Assembly: GCA_001577215.1 (NCBI GenBank)
Contig: LSCC01000067.1
Span: 1 to 14,008, forward strand
Direction of reading: 5' to 3'
Length of the DNA stretch: 14,008 nucleotides
Source: Fidelibacterota bacterium TCS52
GTDB taxonomy: Bacteria > Fidelibacterota > Fidelibacteria > Fidelibacterales > Fidelibacteraceae
Below the pieces are notes generated by a model. The model saw only the letters and a list, made by a program, of their open reading frames with translations. It was not told where the DNA came from and made no database searches. This document shows positions 1-7,428 of this stretch, piece by piece. Every line of letters begins with the position of its first letter. Positions within the stretch are counted from its first letter, which is position 1. A program made the position numbers and the translations under genes.

Positions 1-195
1 TGAATTATTCTGATTCTTTTATATCAGATAAAAGCCACTTTCTCTTTACTATCCTAAAATAAAAAAAATATTAACTAAATTAAATATAAAAAATATTTTA
101 TTCTGGTTGGTATAAATAAAATTATTAAAATAATATTACTATTTATAAAATAATTTTGTAAACTATAAGATTTATAAAATGGTTAAAGGTGAATT
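1..195. other. intergenic region upstream of dxs, cut by window edge
   Basis: No coding region is visible here; the stretch is almost pure A+T. A 6-bp inverted repeat (TCTGAT at 9-14, ATCAGA at 23-28) with an 8-nt loop has no T-tract after it, so it does not look like an intrinsic terminator. A possible plus-strand promoter for the dxs operon is TTGGTA (107-112) and TAATAT (131-136) with an 18-nt spacer, but both boxes are weak matches and such boxes are common by chance in this composition. The only firm signal is the ribosome-binding site AAAGGTGA at 185-192, just before the dxs start. Confidence 0.3.
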
Positions 196-2064
196 ATGAA
201 ATATAAAATATTAGAAAAAATTGACAAACCAAAAGATGTCCAAAAATTATCCATAGATGAACTACAAATATTAGCCGATGAGTTGAGAGATTATATAATT
301 AATGTAATCAGTAAAACTGGTGGACATTTAGCTCCTTCACTTGGTGTTGTAGAATTGACTATTGCTTTATTGTATGTTTTTGAATTACCGGATGATAAAA
401 TTATTTGGGATGTTGGTCATCAGACATATTCTTATAAGGTATTAACAGGAAGAAAAGAAGAATTAAAAACGATTCGCAAATATGGTGGAATAAGTGGGTT
501 TTTAAAACGATCAGAAAGCGAATACGATACTTTTGGTGCTGGGCATGCTTCCACTTCAATTTCATCGGCATTAGGAATATCAATTGCTAATGATCTATTA
601 AATATAACAAATAAAGTTATTGCTGTCATTGGAGATGGTGCATTAACAGGCGGTTTAGCTTGGGAAGGATTGAATAATATTGGTCGTTTTAAAAAACAAT
701 TGATGGTGATTTTAAATGATAATGAAATGTCAATATCTCGTAATGTTGGAGGAATATCTCGTTATTTAAACAAAATAGTTACAGCTCCTGCATATAATCA
801 ATTAAGAGATAATATTTGGAAATTTACAGAAAAATTCAATGGTGAAAAACATTATATTCGAAGTGGAATGAAAAGAATATTGTCAAGTGCAAAAAATCTT
901 TTTGTTCCAAAAATTGTTTTTGATGAATTGGGATTGAGATATTTTGGACCTATTGATGGTCATGATATTCCTCAGTTAATAGAAATATTGACAAAATTGA
1001 AAAAGATAAATACACCAATATTGGTTCATATTTTGACAATAAAAGGAAAAGGATTGCTGGAAGCAGAAGCAGATCCTACTACATATCACGGAATATCGGG
1101 GGAGAAGGTAAAATTTGAAATACCAAAAAAGAAAATACCAACTTATACCGAAGTATTTGGTAAAACAATTATTGAATTAGCAGAAAAGGATCCAAAAGTT
1201 GTTGGGATAACAGCAGCTATGAAAGAAGGAACCGGTTTAGTAGAATTTGCGAAAAAATATCCAAAACGATTTTTTGACGTAGGTATTGCTGAAGGACATG
1301 CAGTTACATTTGCAGCCGGTCTTGCAACAAGTAGAATAAAACCTATTGTATCGATCTATTCATCATTTTTACAAAGAGCAATTGACAACGTTATTCATGA
1401 TGTAAGTTTACAGAAATTACCTGTGATCTTTTGTTGTGATAGAGCCGGATTAGTTGGTGCTGACGGACCTACACATCATGGAAATTTTGATCTTTCATAT
1501 TTATCGATGATCCCAAATATTGTACTATCAGCTCCTAAAGATGGCAATGAATTACGATCTCTTATGCATTTGGCAGTTAAATCAAAAGATAAACCGTTTT
1601 TTATTCGTTATCCGCGTGATAATAGTGTTAGATATGATCCTAAAAATAAAGTTGTTCCTATAAAATTAGGTTCTTGGGAATATTTGAAAAAAGGGAAAAA
1701 AGTTGCAATTATTGCGATAGGAACTATGGTAAAAGAAGCCGAAAAGGCATTGAAAATTTTAAGTAATTCAAATATAAATGCTACATTGGTCAATGCAAGA
1801 TTTATTCGTCCTTATGATAAAATTGTTTTAGGTGAAGTTGTGAAAGATCATAAAAATATTTTTACAATTGAAGAGGGAAATCCAAATAGTGGATTAGAAA
1901 ACTTAGTTTCAAAATTCATGCAAAACAATGAAAATAATTCAAAATTACATTCATTTTCTATTCCGGATGAGTATATTACACACGGTGAAAGATCAATATT
2001 AATCAAACAGGTTGAATTAGATTCAGAAAATATTGCAAAAAGAATAATACAAATAGTTAAATAG
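196..2064 (+). CDS. dxs: 1-deoxy-D-xylulose-5-phosphate synthase (DXS)
   Basis: DXS is a cytosolic thiamine-diphosphate enzyme. It condenses pyruvate with glyceraldehyde 3-phosphate to give DXP, the entry point of the MEP isoprenoid pathway and a precursor of thiamine and pyridoxal. The 622-residue length is normal. Family landmarks appear in order: TGGHLAPSLG (41-50), DVGHQ (72-76), the ThDP/Mg motif GDGALTGG (146-153) with NDNEMSIS (174-181), the KGKG segment (283-286), catalytic Glu366 in DVGIAEGH, YSSFLQRAIDNVIHD (388-402), GADGPTHHG (421-429) and RYPR (471-474). Two usually conserved positions differ: Tyr80 where E. coli has His80 in GHQxYxHK, and Gly367 where the family has Gln in AEQHAVT. 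The start has a good AAAGGTGA site 4 nt upstream. It is the first gene of a plus-strand operon, 10 nt from the next gene. Confidence 0.97.
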   Translation: MKYKILEKIDKPKDVQKLSIDELQILADELRDYIINVISKTGGHLAPSLGVVELTIALLYVFELPDDKIIWDVGHQTYSYKVLTGRKEELKTIRKYGGISGFLKRSESEYDTFGAGHASTSISSALGISIANDLLNITNKVIAVIGDGALTGGLAWEGLNNIGRFKKQLMVILNDNEMSISRNVGGISRYLNKIVTAPAYNQLRDNIWKFTEKFNGEKHYIRSGMKRILSSAKNLFVPKIVFDELGLRYFGPIDGHDIPQLIEILTKLKKINTPILVHILTIKGKGLLEAEADPTTYHGISGEKVKFEIPKKKIPTYTEVFGKTIIELAEKDPKVVGITAAMKEGTGLVEFAKKYPKRFFDVGIAEGHAVTFAAGLATSRIKPIVSIYSSFLQRAIDNVIHDVSLQKLPVIFCCDRAGLVGADGPTHHGNFDLSYLSMIPNIVLSAPKDGNELRSLMHLAVKSKDKPFFIRYPRDNSVRYDPKNKVVPIKLGSWEYLKKGKKVAIIAIGTMVKEAEKALKILSNSNINATLVNARFIRPYDKIVLGEVVKDHKNIFTIEEGNPNSGLENLVSKFMQNNENNSKLHSFSIPDEYITHGERSILIKQVELDSENIAKRIIQIVK

Positions 2065-2074
2065 AAGAAAATAG

Positions 2075-2962
2075 ATGATAACTGTAAAAAATAAAATAGC
2101 TCAAAGACAAAATCAAATATATGCTGATCTGCATATTCATTCCACTTTTTCTGATGGAAAATTTACTCCTGAACATTTGGCAAGGTGTCTTAATGAAAAT
2201 AACATATCAGTTGCATCATTGACCGATCATGATACAATAAATGGATTCAATGAATTTAAACAATATTTTCAAGGAGTGGCAATTACCGGAGTTGAACTTT
2301 CAACATGTTTCAGAAACGAAGATATTCATATTATTGGTTATGGTTTTGATACTGAAAATAAAGAGATGTTATTTAATTTAAATAAATATAAAAAATACCG
2401 TAAAAAGCGAATTTATACAATATGTAAAAAATTAAATGATATAGGAATGACAATATTACCACAAACAATTTTCAATATTGTTGGTGGTGATACAGCTCTA
2501 GGAAGACCACATGTCGCTCAGGCCTTAATAAATGCCGGTTTTGTTAATACAATGAGAGAAGCATTTGTTGAATACATTGGATATGAATGTCCCGCATATG
2601 TACCAAAAGAAAAAATGACGTTAGATTATGCAATTAATTTAATTCATAATGCGGGTGGCATTGCTATTTTAGCACATCCTGGTTTGTATAAAAATAATTA
2701 TATTTTGGAAGAAATTGTTACTTATCCAATAGATGGAATTGAACTTTCTCATCCAACAAATAAATCAAATATGTTGAATGAAATATTAAGTATTACAAAT
2801 AAATTTAATTTAATTGTTACGGGTGGTTCGGATTTTCACCAACCAAATTGGAATGGGAAAAATTTGTTGGGTGAATATGGACTCAATCATGACAGATGGA
2901 TCAAATTAAAAAATGTTTTAATTGAAAGAGATACATTTTTTGGAAAAAATATTATTAATTGA
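2075..2962 (+). CDS. PHP-domain metal-dependent phosphoesterase (TrpH/RNase AM-like)
   Basis: A complete 295-residue PHP-domain protein. All expected metal ligands of a trinuclear PHP site are visible: H20, H22 and D27 in DLHIHSTFSDG; H52 in TDHD (50-53); E74 in GVELS; H85 in DIHIIGY; H201 in LAHPG; and D253 and H255 in GSDFH. GRPH (143-146) is also typical of the YciV/TrpH branch. Characterised relatives are the E. coli 5'-3' exoribonuclease RNase AM (YciV/TrpH) and 3',5'-nucleotide bisphosphatases, so hydrolysis of short RNA ends or of nucleoside bisphosphates is the likely role. The exact substrate cannot be read from the sequence. The gene begins 10 nt after dxs with only a purine-rich leader (AGAAGAAA), and ends 16 nt before the alcohol dehydrogenase, so co-transcription is likely. 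Confidence 0.88.
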   Translation: MITVKNKIAQRQNQIYADLHIHSTFSDGKFTPEHLARCLNENNISVASLTDHDTINGFNEFKQYFQGVAITGVELSTCFRNEDIHIIGYGFDTENKEMLFNLNKYKKYRKKRIYTICKKLNDIGMTILPQTIFNIVGGDTALGRPHVAQALINAGFVNTMREAFVEYIGYECPAYVPKEKMTLDYAINLIHNAGGIAILAHPGLYKNNYILEEIVTYPIDGIELSHPTNKSNMLNEILSITNKFNLIVTGGSDFHQPNWNGKNLLGEYGLNHDRWIKLKNVLIERDTFFGKNIIN

Positions 2963-2978
2963 TAAAAGGTAATTAAAA

Positions 2979-4073
2979 ATGTTTAAATATACTATGCCGA
3001 CTAATATATTTTTTGGAAAAGATTGTTTAAAGAATAATTTAGTTTCTAATATTGATGTAAATGATAAACCATTAATAGTTACAGGAAAAAGATCTGCAAT
3101 AGTTAGTGGAGTTCAAACTGATATTTTAGAAATATTGAAAAATAAAAAAATAGAATATGAAATATTTAATAAGATAACAGAAAATCCCAAATTAAAAACG
3201 GTGCACGAGGGAGCTGAATATTTTTTAAAGAATAATTGTAATATGGTAATTGGTGTTGGTGGTGGGAGTCCGATTGATTCAGCAAAAGCAATTTCAGTTA
3301 TTGCAGGAAATAAGTTAAAAAATAGAGAAATATATAATTCTAAAAAAATTAAAAATGCCTATCCGATAATTTCAATTCCAACAACTTCCGGAACCGGAAC
3401 AGAGGCAACTCAATACAGTGTGATAACAGATTCTAATATTGATAAAAAAGTAGGATTTGGTACACCTTTAATGTTCCCCAAGTTTTCATTTTTAGATCCA
3501 AAATACACAATTTCATTACCGAAAATAATTACTCGTGATACTGCCGTTGATGCTTTGAGTCATTTATTGGAAGGATTATATTCAAAAAAAAGAAGTAAAA
3601 TTGTGTATCCTATGATCTTCAATGGTGTGAAATTGATATTTGAAAATTTGAAAAATACGATAAATGATCTTGAAAATATTAAACTAAGAGAGAAACTTAT
3701 GCTGGCTTCACTTTGGGGTGGAATTGTTATTGCACAGACGGGCTCAACAATGCAGCATGCAATTGGTTATCCGGTAACGAATAAATATAGTATTTCACAC
3801 GGATTAGCAAATGGAATTGTAATGAAAACTGTAATGAAAAAATATTATCCAGCTGTTACAAAAGATTTAAATGAACTTTTTGATTTTTTGGACATAAAAA
3901 AGAATGACTTTTATGAGTGGTTGATTTCACTTGATTTGACAATTGGTAAAAAATTAGATACAGAATTTATAGAGAATAATATTGCAACTGTCTTAAATAC
4001 TCATAATATGGCAAATAATCCTATTAAAATAGTTGCAAATGATATAAGAAATATTTATAATAAAATTAATTAA
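2979..4073 (+). CDS. iron-containing alcohol dehydrogenase (group III)
   Basis: A 364-residue Fe-ADH, slightly shorter than FucO or DhaT (about 380-390). The N-terminal half is the NAD(P)-binding Rossmann-like domain, with GGGSPIDSAK (94-103) and PTTSGTGTEAT (134-144). The C-terminal helical domain holds the iron ligands D191 and H195 (DALSH) and H260 and H274, at the same 4- and 14-residue spacings as E. coli FucO D196/H200/H263/H277. At the position of FucO His267, a conserved residue near the reaction centre, this protein has Tyr264 (QHAIGYP). The enzyme probably interconverts an alcohol and an aldehyde or ketone with NAD(P)H, as in fermentation; the substrate is unknown. A clear AAAAGGT site precedes the start. 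Its place between the PHP gene and nifU suggests operon membership rather than a clear functional link. Confidence 0.92.
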   Translation: MFKYTMPTNIFFGKDCLKNNLVSNIDVNDKPLIVTGKRSAIVSGVQTDILEILKNKKIEYEIFNKITENPKLKTVHEGAEYFLKNNCNMVIGVGGGSPIDSAKAISVIAGNKLKNREIYNSKKIKNAYPIISIPTTSGTGTEATQYSVITDSNIDKKVGFGTPLMFPKFSFLDPKYTISLPKIITRDTAVDALSHLLEGLYSKKRSKIVYPMIFNGVKLIFENLKNTINDLENIKLREKLMLASLWGGIVIAQTGSTMQHAIGYPVTNKYSISHGLANGIVMKTVMKKYYPAVTKDLNELFDFLDIKKNDFYEWLISLDLTIGKKLDTEFIENNIATVLNTHNMANNPIKIVANDIRNIYNKIN

Positions 4074-4089
4074 AATAAAGAGAGATAAT

Positions 4090-4725
4090 ATGAATGATAC
4101 AAATTGGAATTATTCTGATAAAGTAAAAGAACATTTTTTTAATCCAAAAAATGTTTTAAAAATTTCAGAAGAAAAATATAAAGCTGATGGCGTTGGTGAA
4201 AATGGTTCACCCGTTTGTGGTGATATGATGAAAATTTATATTAAAGTCAAAGATAATAGAATTTATGATCTGAAATGGAAAACTTTTGGTTGTGCAAGTG
4301 CTATTGGCTCCACCTCAATGCTTTCAGAAATGGTTACAGCGAATGATGGGATGGAATTAGAAGAAGCAATGAAGATCAAACCTGATGATATTATTAAAGA
4401 ATTAGGTGGGCTTCCGCCCAATAAAATTCACTGTTCTGTTTTGGGTGATAAGGCATTGAGAGCAGCAATTAAGGATTATTATCGAAATTCAGGACAAGCA
4501 GATAAAATTAATACAGATAAAGAATCTCGCGTTGTTTGCCATTGTCTAAATGTTACTGAAGATGAAATCAAAATGGAAGTACTTGAAGGTGTAAAGGATT
4601 TTGACACATTGCAAAAAAGAACAAAAGTTAGCACAGCTTGTGGAAAATGTGAACCGGAAGTGCGAGAACTTGTAGATAAGTATGTAAAGAAATTTTATGA
4701 AAAAGATATATATTCAGGTGAATAA
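4090..4725 (+). CDS. nifU: NifU-like Fe-S cluster scaffold (IscU domain + BFD-like [2Fe-2S] domain)
   Basis: This 211-residue protein is a scaffold on which Fe-S clusters are built from NifS-derived sulfur and iron before transfer to apoproteins. The N-terminal IscU-type domain (about 7-132) has the three scaffold cysteines C43 (GSPVCGD, with D45), C68 (FGCAS) and C115 (KIHCSVLG). After a short linker comes a BFD-like domain (about 148-200) with the cluster pattern C150-x-C152 and C184-x2-C187. The C-terminal Nfu domain of full-length Azotobacter NifU (about 310 residues) is absent, so this is the two-domain form. The gene is followed after a single nucleotide by nifS, so the pair is probably translationally coupled. 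A purine-rich GAGAGAT element lies just before the ATG. No nitrogenase genes are nearby, so a housekeeping role is more likely than nitrogen fixation. Confidence 0.93.
   Translation: MNDTNWNYSDKVKEHFFNPKNVLKISEEKYKADGVGENGSPVCGDMMKIYIKVKDNRIYDLKWKTFGCASAIGSTSMLSEMVTANDGMELEEAMKIKPDDIIKELGGLPPNKIHCSVLGDKALRAAIKDYYRNSGQADKINTDKESRVVCHCLNVTEDEIKMEVLEGVKDFDTLQKRTKVSTACGKCEPEVRELVDKYVKKFYEKDIYSGE
4716..4721 (+). promoter_or_regulatory. ribosome-binding site that decides the nifS start
   Basis: AGGTGA at 4716-4721 lies within the last codons of nifU, 5 nt before the ATG at 4727. An in-frame upstream ATG at 4697 would add ten residues before MIYLDNNATT, but it overlaps nifU by 29 nt and has no comparable site. 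NifS-family proteins normally begin right at this (M)xYLDNNATT strand, so 4727 is the better start. Confidence 0.75.
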
Positions 4726-4726
4726 A

Positions 4727-5881
4727 ATGATATATTTAGATAATAATGCAACTACGCCGCTACACCCAAAAGTAAAGGAAAAGATTATTGATTTTTTAGA
4801 TGATTATGGCAACCCCAGTTCACAACATGAATTTGGTAGAAAAGTAAGGCAAATGGTAGAAGATGCACGCAAAAATATCGCCGATTTTTTAAATTGTGAT
4901 CCGGATGAAATAATTTTTACAGCCGGTGGTTCAGAGGCGAATAATACCGTTATTAAAGGAGCTGTCTCTTGTTGCGCTTTTTGTAACGTTTCAAATACAC
5001 ACATAATTACTTCAGCGATCGAACATCCATCCGTAATGAATACTTTAAAATGTTTGGAGCAACAAAATGTAGAAGTTACATATTTACCTGTAGATGAATA
5101 TGGTTTAGTAAATCCAAAAGATGTTCAAAATGCGATAAAAAAAGAAACCGCATTGATAACAATTATGTATGCAAATAATGAAATTGGAACTATTCAACCA
5201 ATGGAAGAAATTACAAAAATTGCAAATGAGAATAACATTCCTATTCATACGGATGCTGTACAAGCAATTGGGAAAATACCTGTAGATCTTAAAAAAATGA
5301 GTGTTGATTATTTGTCATTGTCAGGTCATAAAATTTACGGACCGAAGGGAATTGGTGTATTATTTCGCCGAAAGGGAACAAAGTCATTATGTCCTTTGAT
5401 AAGCGGTGGACATCAGGAAAATTCTATGCGAGCAGGCACAGAAAATACTATTGGCATTATTGCTATGGGTGAAGCAATTAAACAATTAAACTTGGAAATG
5501 AACAGTGATGTAAAAAAAATAAAATATTTGAGAGATAAATTAGAATCTGGATTGAAAAAAAATATCTCAAATATTTCTGTAAATGGACATTCTGAAAAGC
5601 GATTACCGAATGTAACAAATATTTCATTTAACGATATAGAAGGAGAAGCGATTTTACTGCGACTCGATATGCACGGAGTTGCGATATCAACCGGTAGTGC
5701 ATGTTCATCCGGTTCGTTAGATCCTAGTCATGTTATAATTGCTTTAAATGTATCAGCTGAACAAGCTCACAGTTCGATTAGATTTTCATTAGGAAGAGAA
5801 AATACAGAAGAAGATATAGATAAAACAATTATTGCTGTTACAGAAACTGTTGATTTCTTAAGAAAAATCAGTGCAATATAA
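4727..5881 (+). CDS. nifS: cysteine desulfurase, NifS/IscS type
   Basis: A PLP enzyme of 384 residues (from ATG 4727) that converts L-cysteine to L-alanine and a protein-bound persulfide, supplying sulfur to the NifU scaffold next door. Landmarks: YLDNNATT (3-10), TAGGSEANN (65-73), EHPSV (99-103), ANNEIGT (149-155), HTDAVQA (174-180), the PLP lysine K202 in SGHKIYGPKG, SGGHQE (226-231), RAGTEN (235-240), and the active-site cysteine C326 in STGSACSSGS. K202 and C326 match Azotobacter NifS positions to within one residue. The loop around C326 is the long mobile group I type. A cysteine cluster, CCAFC (82-86), lies on a variable segment; no metal site is claimed for it. The gene sits one nucleotide after nifU, forming a scaffold/sulfur-donor pair. 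A longer start at 4697 was rejected. Confidence 0.96.
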   Translation: MIYLDNNATTPLHPKVKEKIIDFLDDYGNPSSQHEFGRKVRQMVEDARKNIADFLNCDPDEIIFTAGGSEANNTVIKGAVSCCAFCNVSNTHIITSAIEHPSVMNTLKCLEQQNVEVTYLPVDEYGLVNPKDVQNAIKKETALITIMYANNEIGTIQPMEEITKIANENNIPIHTDAVQAIGKIPVDLKKMSVDYLSLSGHKIYGPKGIGVLFRRKGTKSLCPLISGGHQENSMRAGTENTIGIIAMGEAIKQLNLEMNSDVKKIKYLRDKLESGLKKNISNISVNGHSEKRLPNVTNISFNDIEGEAILLRLDMHGVAISTGSACSSGSLDPSHVIIALNVSAEQAHSSIRFSLGRENTEEDIDKTIIAVTETVDFLRKISAI

Positions 5882-5917
5882 TCAAATAATAAAAATCTCA
5901 GACAAAGAATACATCCT

Positions 5918-6655
5918 ATGAAAATTTTTCAAAAGATATTATTAAGCATTTTTATTTGTTTTATTATCTTAAATGGAAAATTAGAAAGTAATGATCTTGA
6001 TAAAAACATTCCTGTAGTAATTATTCATGGTATTTTAAGTAATCCATTGATCATGAAACCACTGGAAAATAAATTTCAAGATGTCGGATTTAAAACATAT
6101 AATTATGGATATCATTCAACTAAAGGAAATATTCACCAACAAGGAATAGATTTTGCAGAATGGTTAAACAAAAATATACAATATAGGAAATTCTATTTGG
6201 TGAGTCATAGTATGGGAAATCTTGTAGGACGAGAAATGGAGAATTATGATTCTACTTTAAAGATCATTCGATGGGTAATGATAGCTCCACCAAATCATGG
6301 ATCTGAATATGCAGATACATTGGATAACATTTTCTTTTATAAATGGGTAACAAAAACGCCCGGACAGGAATTGTTAGCTACTTCTGATGCACATTATAAA
6401 TCACTACCTTCACCTGACTGTGAATTTGGAATAATTGCAGGTGGTAAAAAAAATGATAAAGGATATAATCCATTTATTGATGCCGATAATGATGGAGAAG
6501 TAAGAGTAGATGAAACATATTTAAAAGGAGCGAAGGATTTTATTATTCTTGAACATTCTCATACACCGATGTTATTTTATGAAGATACATTTCAACAATG
6601 TTTATATTTTATTGAAAATGGGTATTTTAATAGGGACACAGATTTCATGGATTAA
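5918..6655 (+). CDS. exported alpha/beta-hydrolase, lipase/esterase-like
   Basis: A 245-residue hydrolase with an N-terminal signal peptide or anchor (Lys2 and Lys6, then a hydrophobic run at about 7-19), so it acts in the periplasm or outside the cell. Alpha/beta-hydrolase features: the oxyanion strand VVIIHGI (33-39), and a nucleophile elbow SHSMG (96-100) with Ser98, where Ser replaces the usual first Gly. The APPNHGS segment (123-129) is typical of lipase and PGAP1-like enzymes. The likely acid is D192 in DNDGEV, and the likely histidine is H215 in EHSHTPM. Residues 188-199 also fit a 12-residue EF-hand-style loop (D188, D190, D192, G193, V195, E199), so calcium binding is possible. The substrate is not readable. 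It follows nifS by 36 nt with no evident Shine-Dalgarno site, so it may be the operon tail or an independent gene. Confidence 0.82.
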   Translation: MKIFQKILLSIFICFIILNGKLESNDLDKNIPVVIIHGILSNPLIMKPLENKFQDVGFKTYNYGYHSTKGNIHQQGIDFAEWLNKNIQYRKFYLVSHSMGNLVGREMENYDSTLKIIRWVMIAPPNHGSEYADTLDNIFFYKWVTKTPGQELLATSDAHYKSLPSPDCEFGIIAGGKKNDKGYNPFIDADNDGEVRVDETYLKGAKDFIILEHSHTPMLFYEDTFQQCLYFIENGYFNRDTDFMD

Positions 6656-6827
6656 TTTAAGCACGAAATTCCTGAAATTACAGGAAAATATTTAAAAATG
6701 AATCTCAGTAAAATGTGAAAAGTAAAAAATCAAATCAAAAATAAAAAACAAACTTTACGTTTTTTTATCTTTCCGAACTTTGCGTGAAATCTTTACAACA
6801 ATAAGGAAAAGTGAAACTCTCAATTTT
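6656..6827. other. convergent intergenic region with decayed repeat
   Basis: This 172-nt gap lies between the ends of two converging genes and encodes nothing visible. A hairpin TTCCTG/CAGGAA (6669-6674 and 6681-6686, 6-nt loop) has no T-tract on the plus side and only TTT on the minus side, so it is at best a weak terminator. The second half holds the CTTTNCG repeat described separately. Confidence 0.5.
6753..6795. repeat. decayed CTTTGCG-type intergenic repeat
   Basis: Three related heptamers stand close together: CTTTACG (6753-6759), CTTTCCG (6769-6775) and CTTTGCG (6778-6784), the last followed by TGAAATCTTT. Short, G/C-containing, repeated words are out of place in this A+T-rich spacer. 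Similar degenerate CTTTGCG / CACAAAG strings recur between genes in many environmental bacterial genomes, so this is probably a worn member of an interspersed non-coding family. One copy in one window cannot prove that. Confidence 0.45.
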
Positions 6828-7391
6828 CTACACAATTGGAAATCGTTTTAATTCTTTATTCATCTTTTTTGGGTTCTTTACAAATTTACCTAATTTTCCC
6901 CAAAATTTTTGGCTATGATTTTTTTCTAATGTATGAGTTAGTTCATGCAATATCACATAATCGATTAGATGGTCAGGTAGATGAACCAATTTTCTATTTA
7001 AATTAATATTATTTTTAGGTGAACAACTTCCCCAAATTGTACTCTGATCTTTAATTTTCAAATTTCTAAATTTAAAATTGTATCTATCAGCCAATTCGAT
7101 AGTTCGCTTGATAATTTTATTAATGATCTTTTCTTTTGTGATTGGATTGTTTTTATTTAATTGTATTGAGTTATGTTCTTTTATTTTCATTTTTGGAAGA
7201 TGTTTGGACAACCATCTATTTTTACTCAGTACAAACTTTTTAGCTCTTTTAAACGATACATTTAGCGGAACTTTTACTATTATTCCTTTAAATGGTTTGA
7301 TTGAAATATTAATTCGTCTCGCACGTTTGCTTGAAACAAAATTTACAATTCCAATGTCTTTATAAGTAACTTTTTTTATTTTCTTTAACAT
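6828..7391 (-). CDS. YgjP-like (DUF45/M48-type) zinc metallopeptidase, shortened
   Basis: A 187-residue protein of the YgjP/SprT-like metallopeptidase family. The N-terminal part has the family strand pattern SKRARRINISIKP (21-33) followed by VKVP (39-42). The catalytic half has STIWGSCSPKNNINLN (117-132), then the zinc motif HELTH (149-153) and the third-ligand region NHSQKFW (158-164). H149, H153 and H159 would bind zinc, with E150 as general base. Typical members are about 230-240 residues. Here the central beta-rich stretch between the RW segment (59-60) and the helix before WGSC is much reduced, giving a compact version with an intact active site. Substrate and role are unknown for most of the family. 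It starts 37 nt after the ligA stop on the same strand with no clear ribosome-binding site, so co-transcription with ligA is plausible. Confidence 0.85.
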   Translation of the reverse strand: MLKKIKKVTYKDIGIVNFVSSKRARRINISIKPFKGIIVKVPLNVSFKRAKKFVLSKNRWLSKHLPKMKIKEHNSIQLNKNNPITKEKIINKIIKRTIELADRYNFKFRNLKIKDQSTIWGSCSPKNNINLNRKLVHLPDHLIDYVILHELTHTLEKNHSQKFWGKLGKFVKNPKKMNKELKRFPIV

Positions 7392-7428
7392 TTATTTTTT
7401 TTATGGATAGAGAAAAGTAGCGAAAGCT

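Noticed and set aside
9..28. Inverted repeat TCTGAT/ATCAGA as terminator of an upstream gene
   Set aside because: Followed by AAAGCCAC rather than a T-run, and no coding end can be seen to its left.
4697..4726. Longer nifS start giving ten extra residues before MIYLDNNATT
   Set aside because: It overlaps nifU, lacks a ribosome-binding site, and the family starts at the YLDNNATT strand; ATG 4727 has AGGTGA at the right distance.
4970..4985. Cysteine cluster CCAFC in NifS as an extra metal site
   Set aside because: It lies on a variable segment of normal length with too few ligands in a fixed pattern; probably incidental.
4090..5881. nifU/nifS as evidence of nitrogen fixation
   Set aside because: No nitrogenase structural or cofactor genes are present; NifU/NifS-type systems serve housekeeping Fe-S assembly in many anaerobes.
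6669..6686. Hairpin TTCCTG/CAGGAA as terminator of the dxs-nifS-hydrolase operon
   Set aside because: No T-tract follows on the plus strand and the stem is only 6 bp; on the minus strand only three T follow.
7419..7428. AGC-GAAA-GCT mini-hairpin between ligA and the metallopeptidase gene
   Set aside because: Only a 3-bp stem with no T-tract; too small to support a regulatory call.
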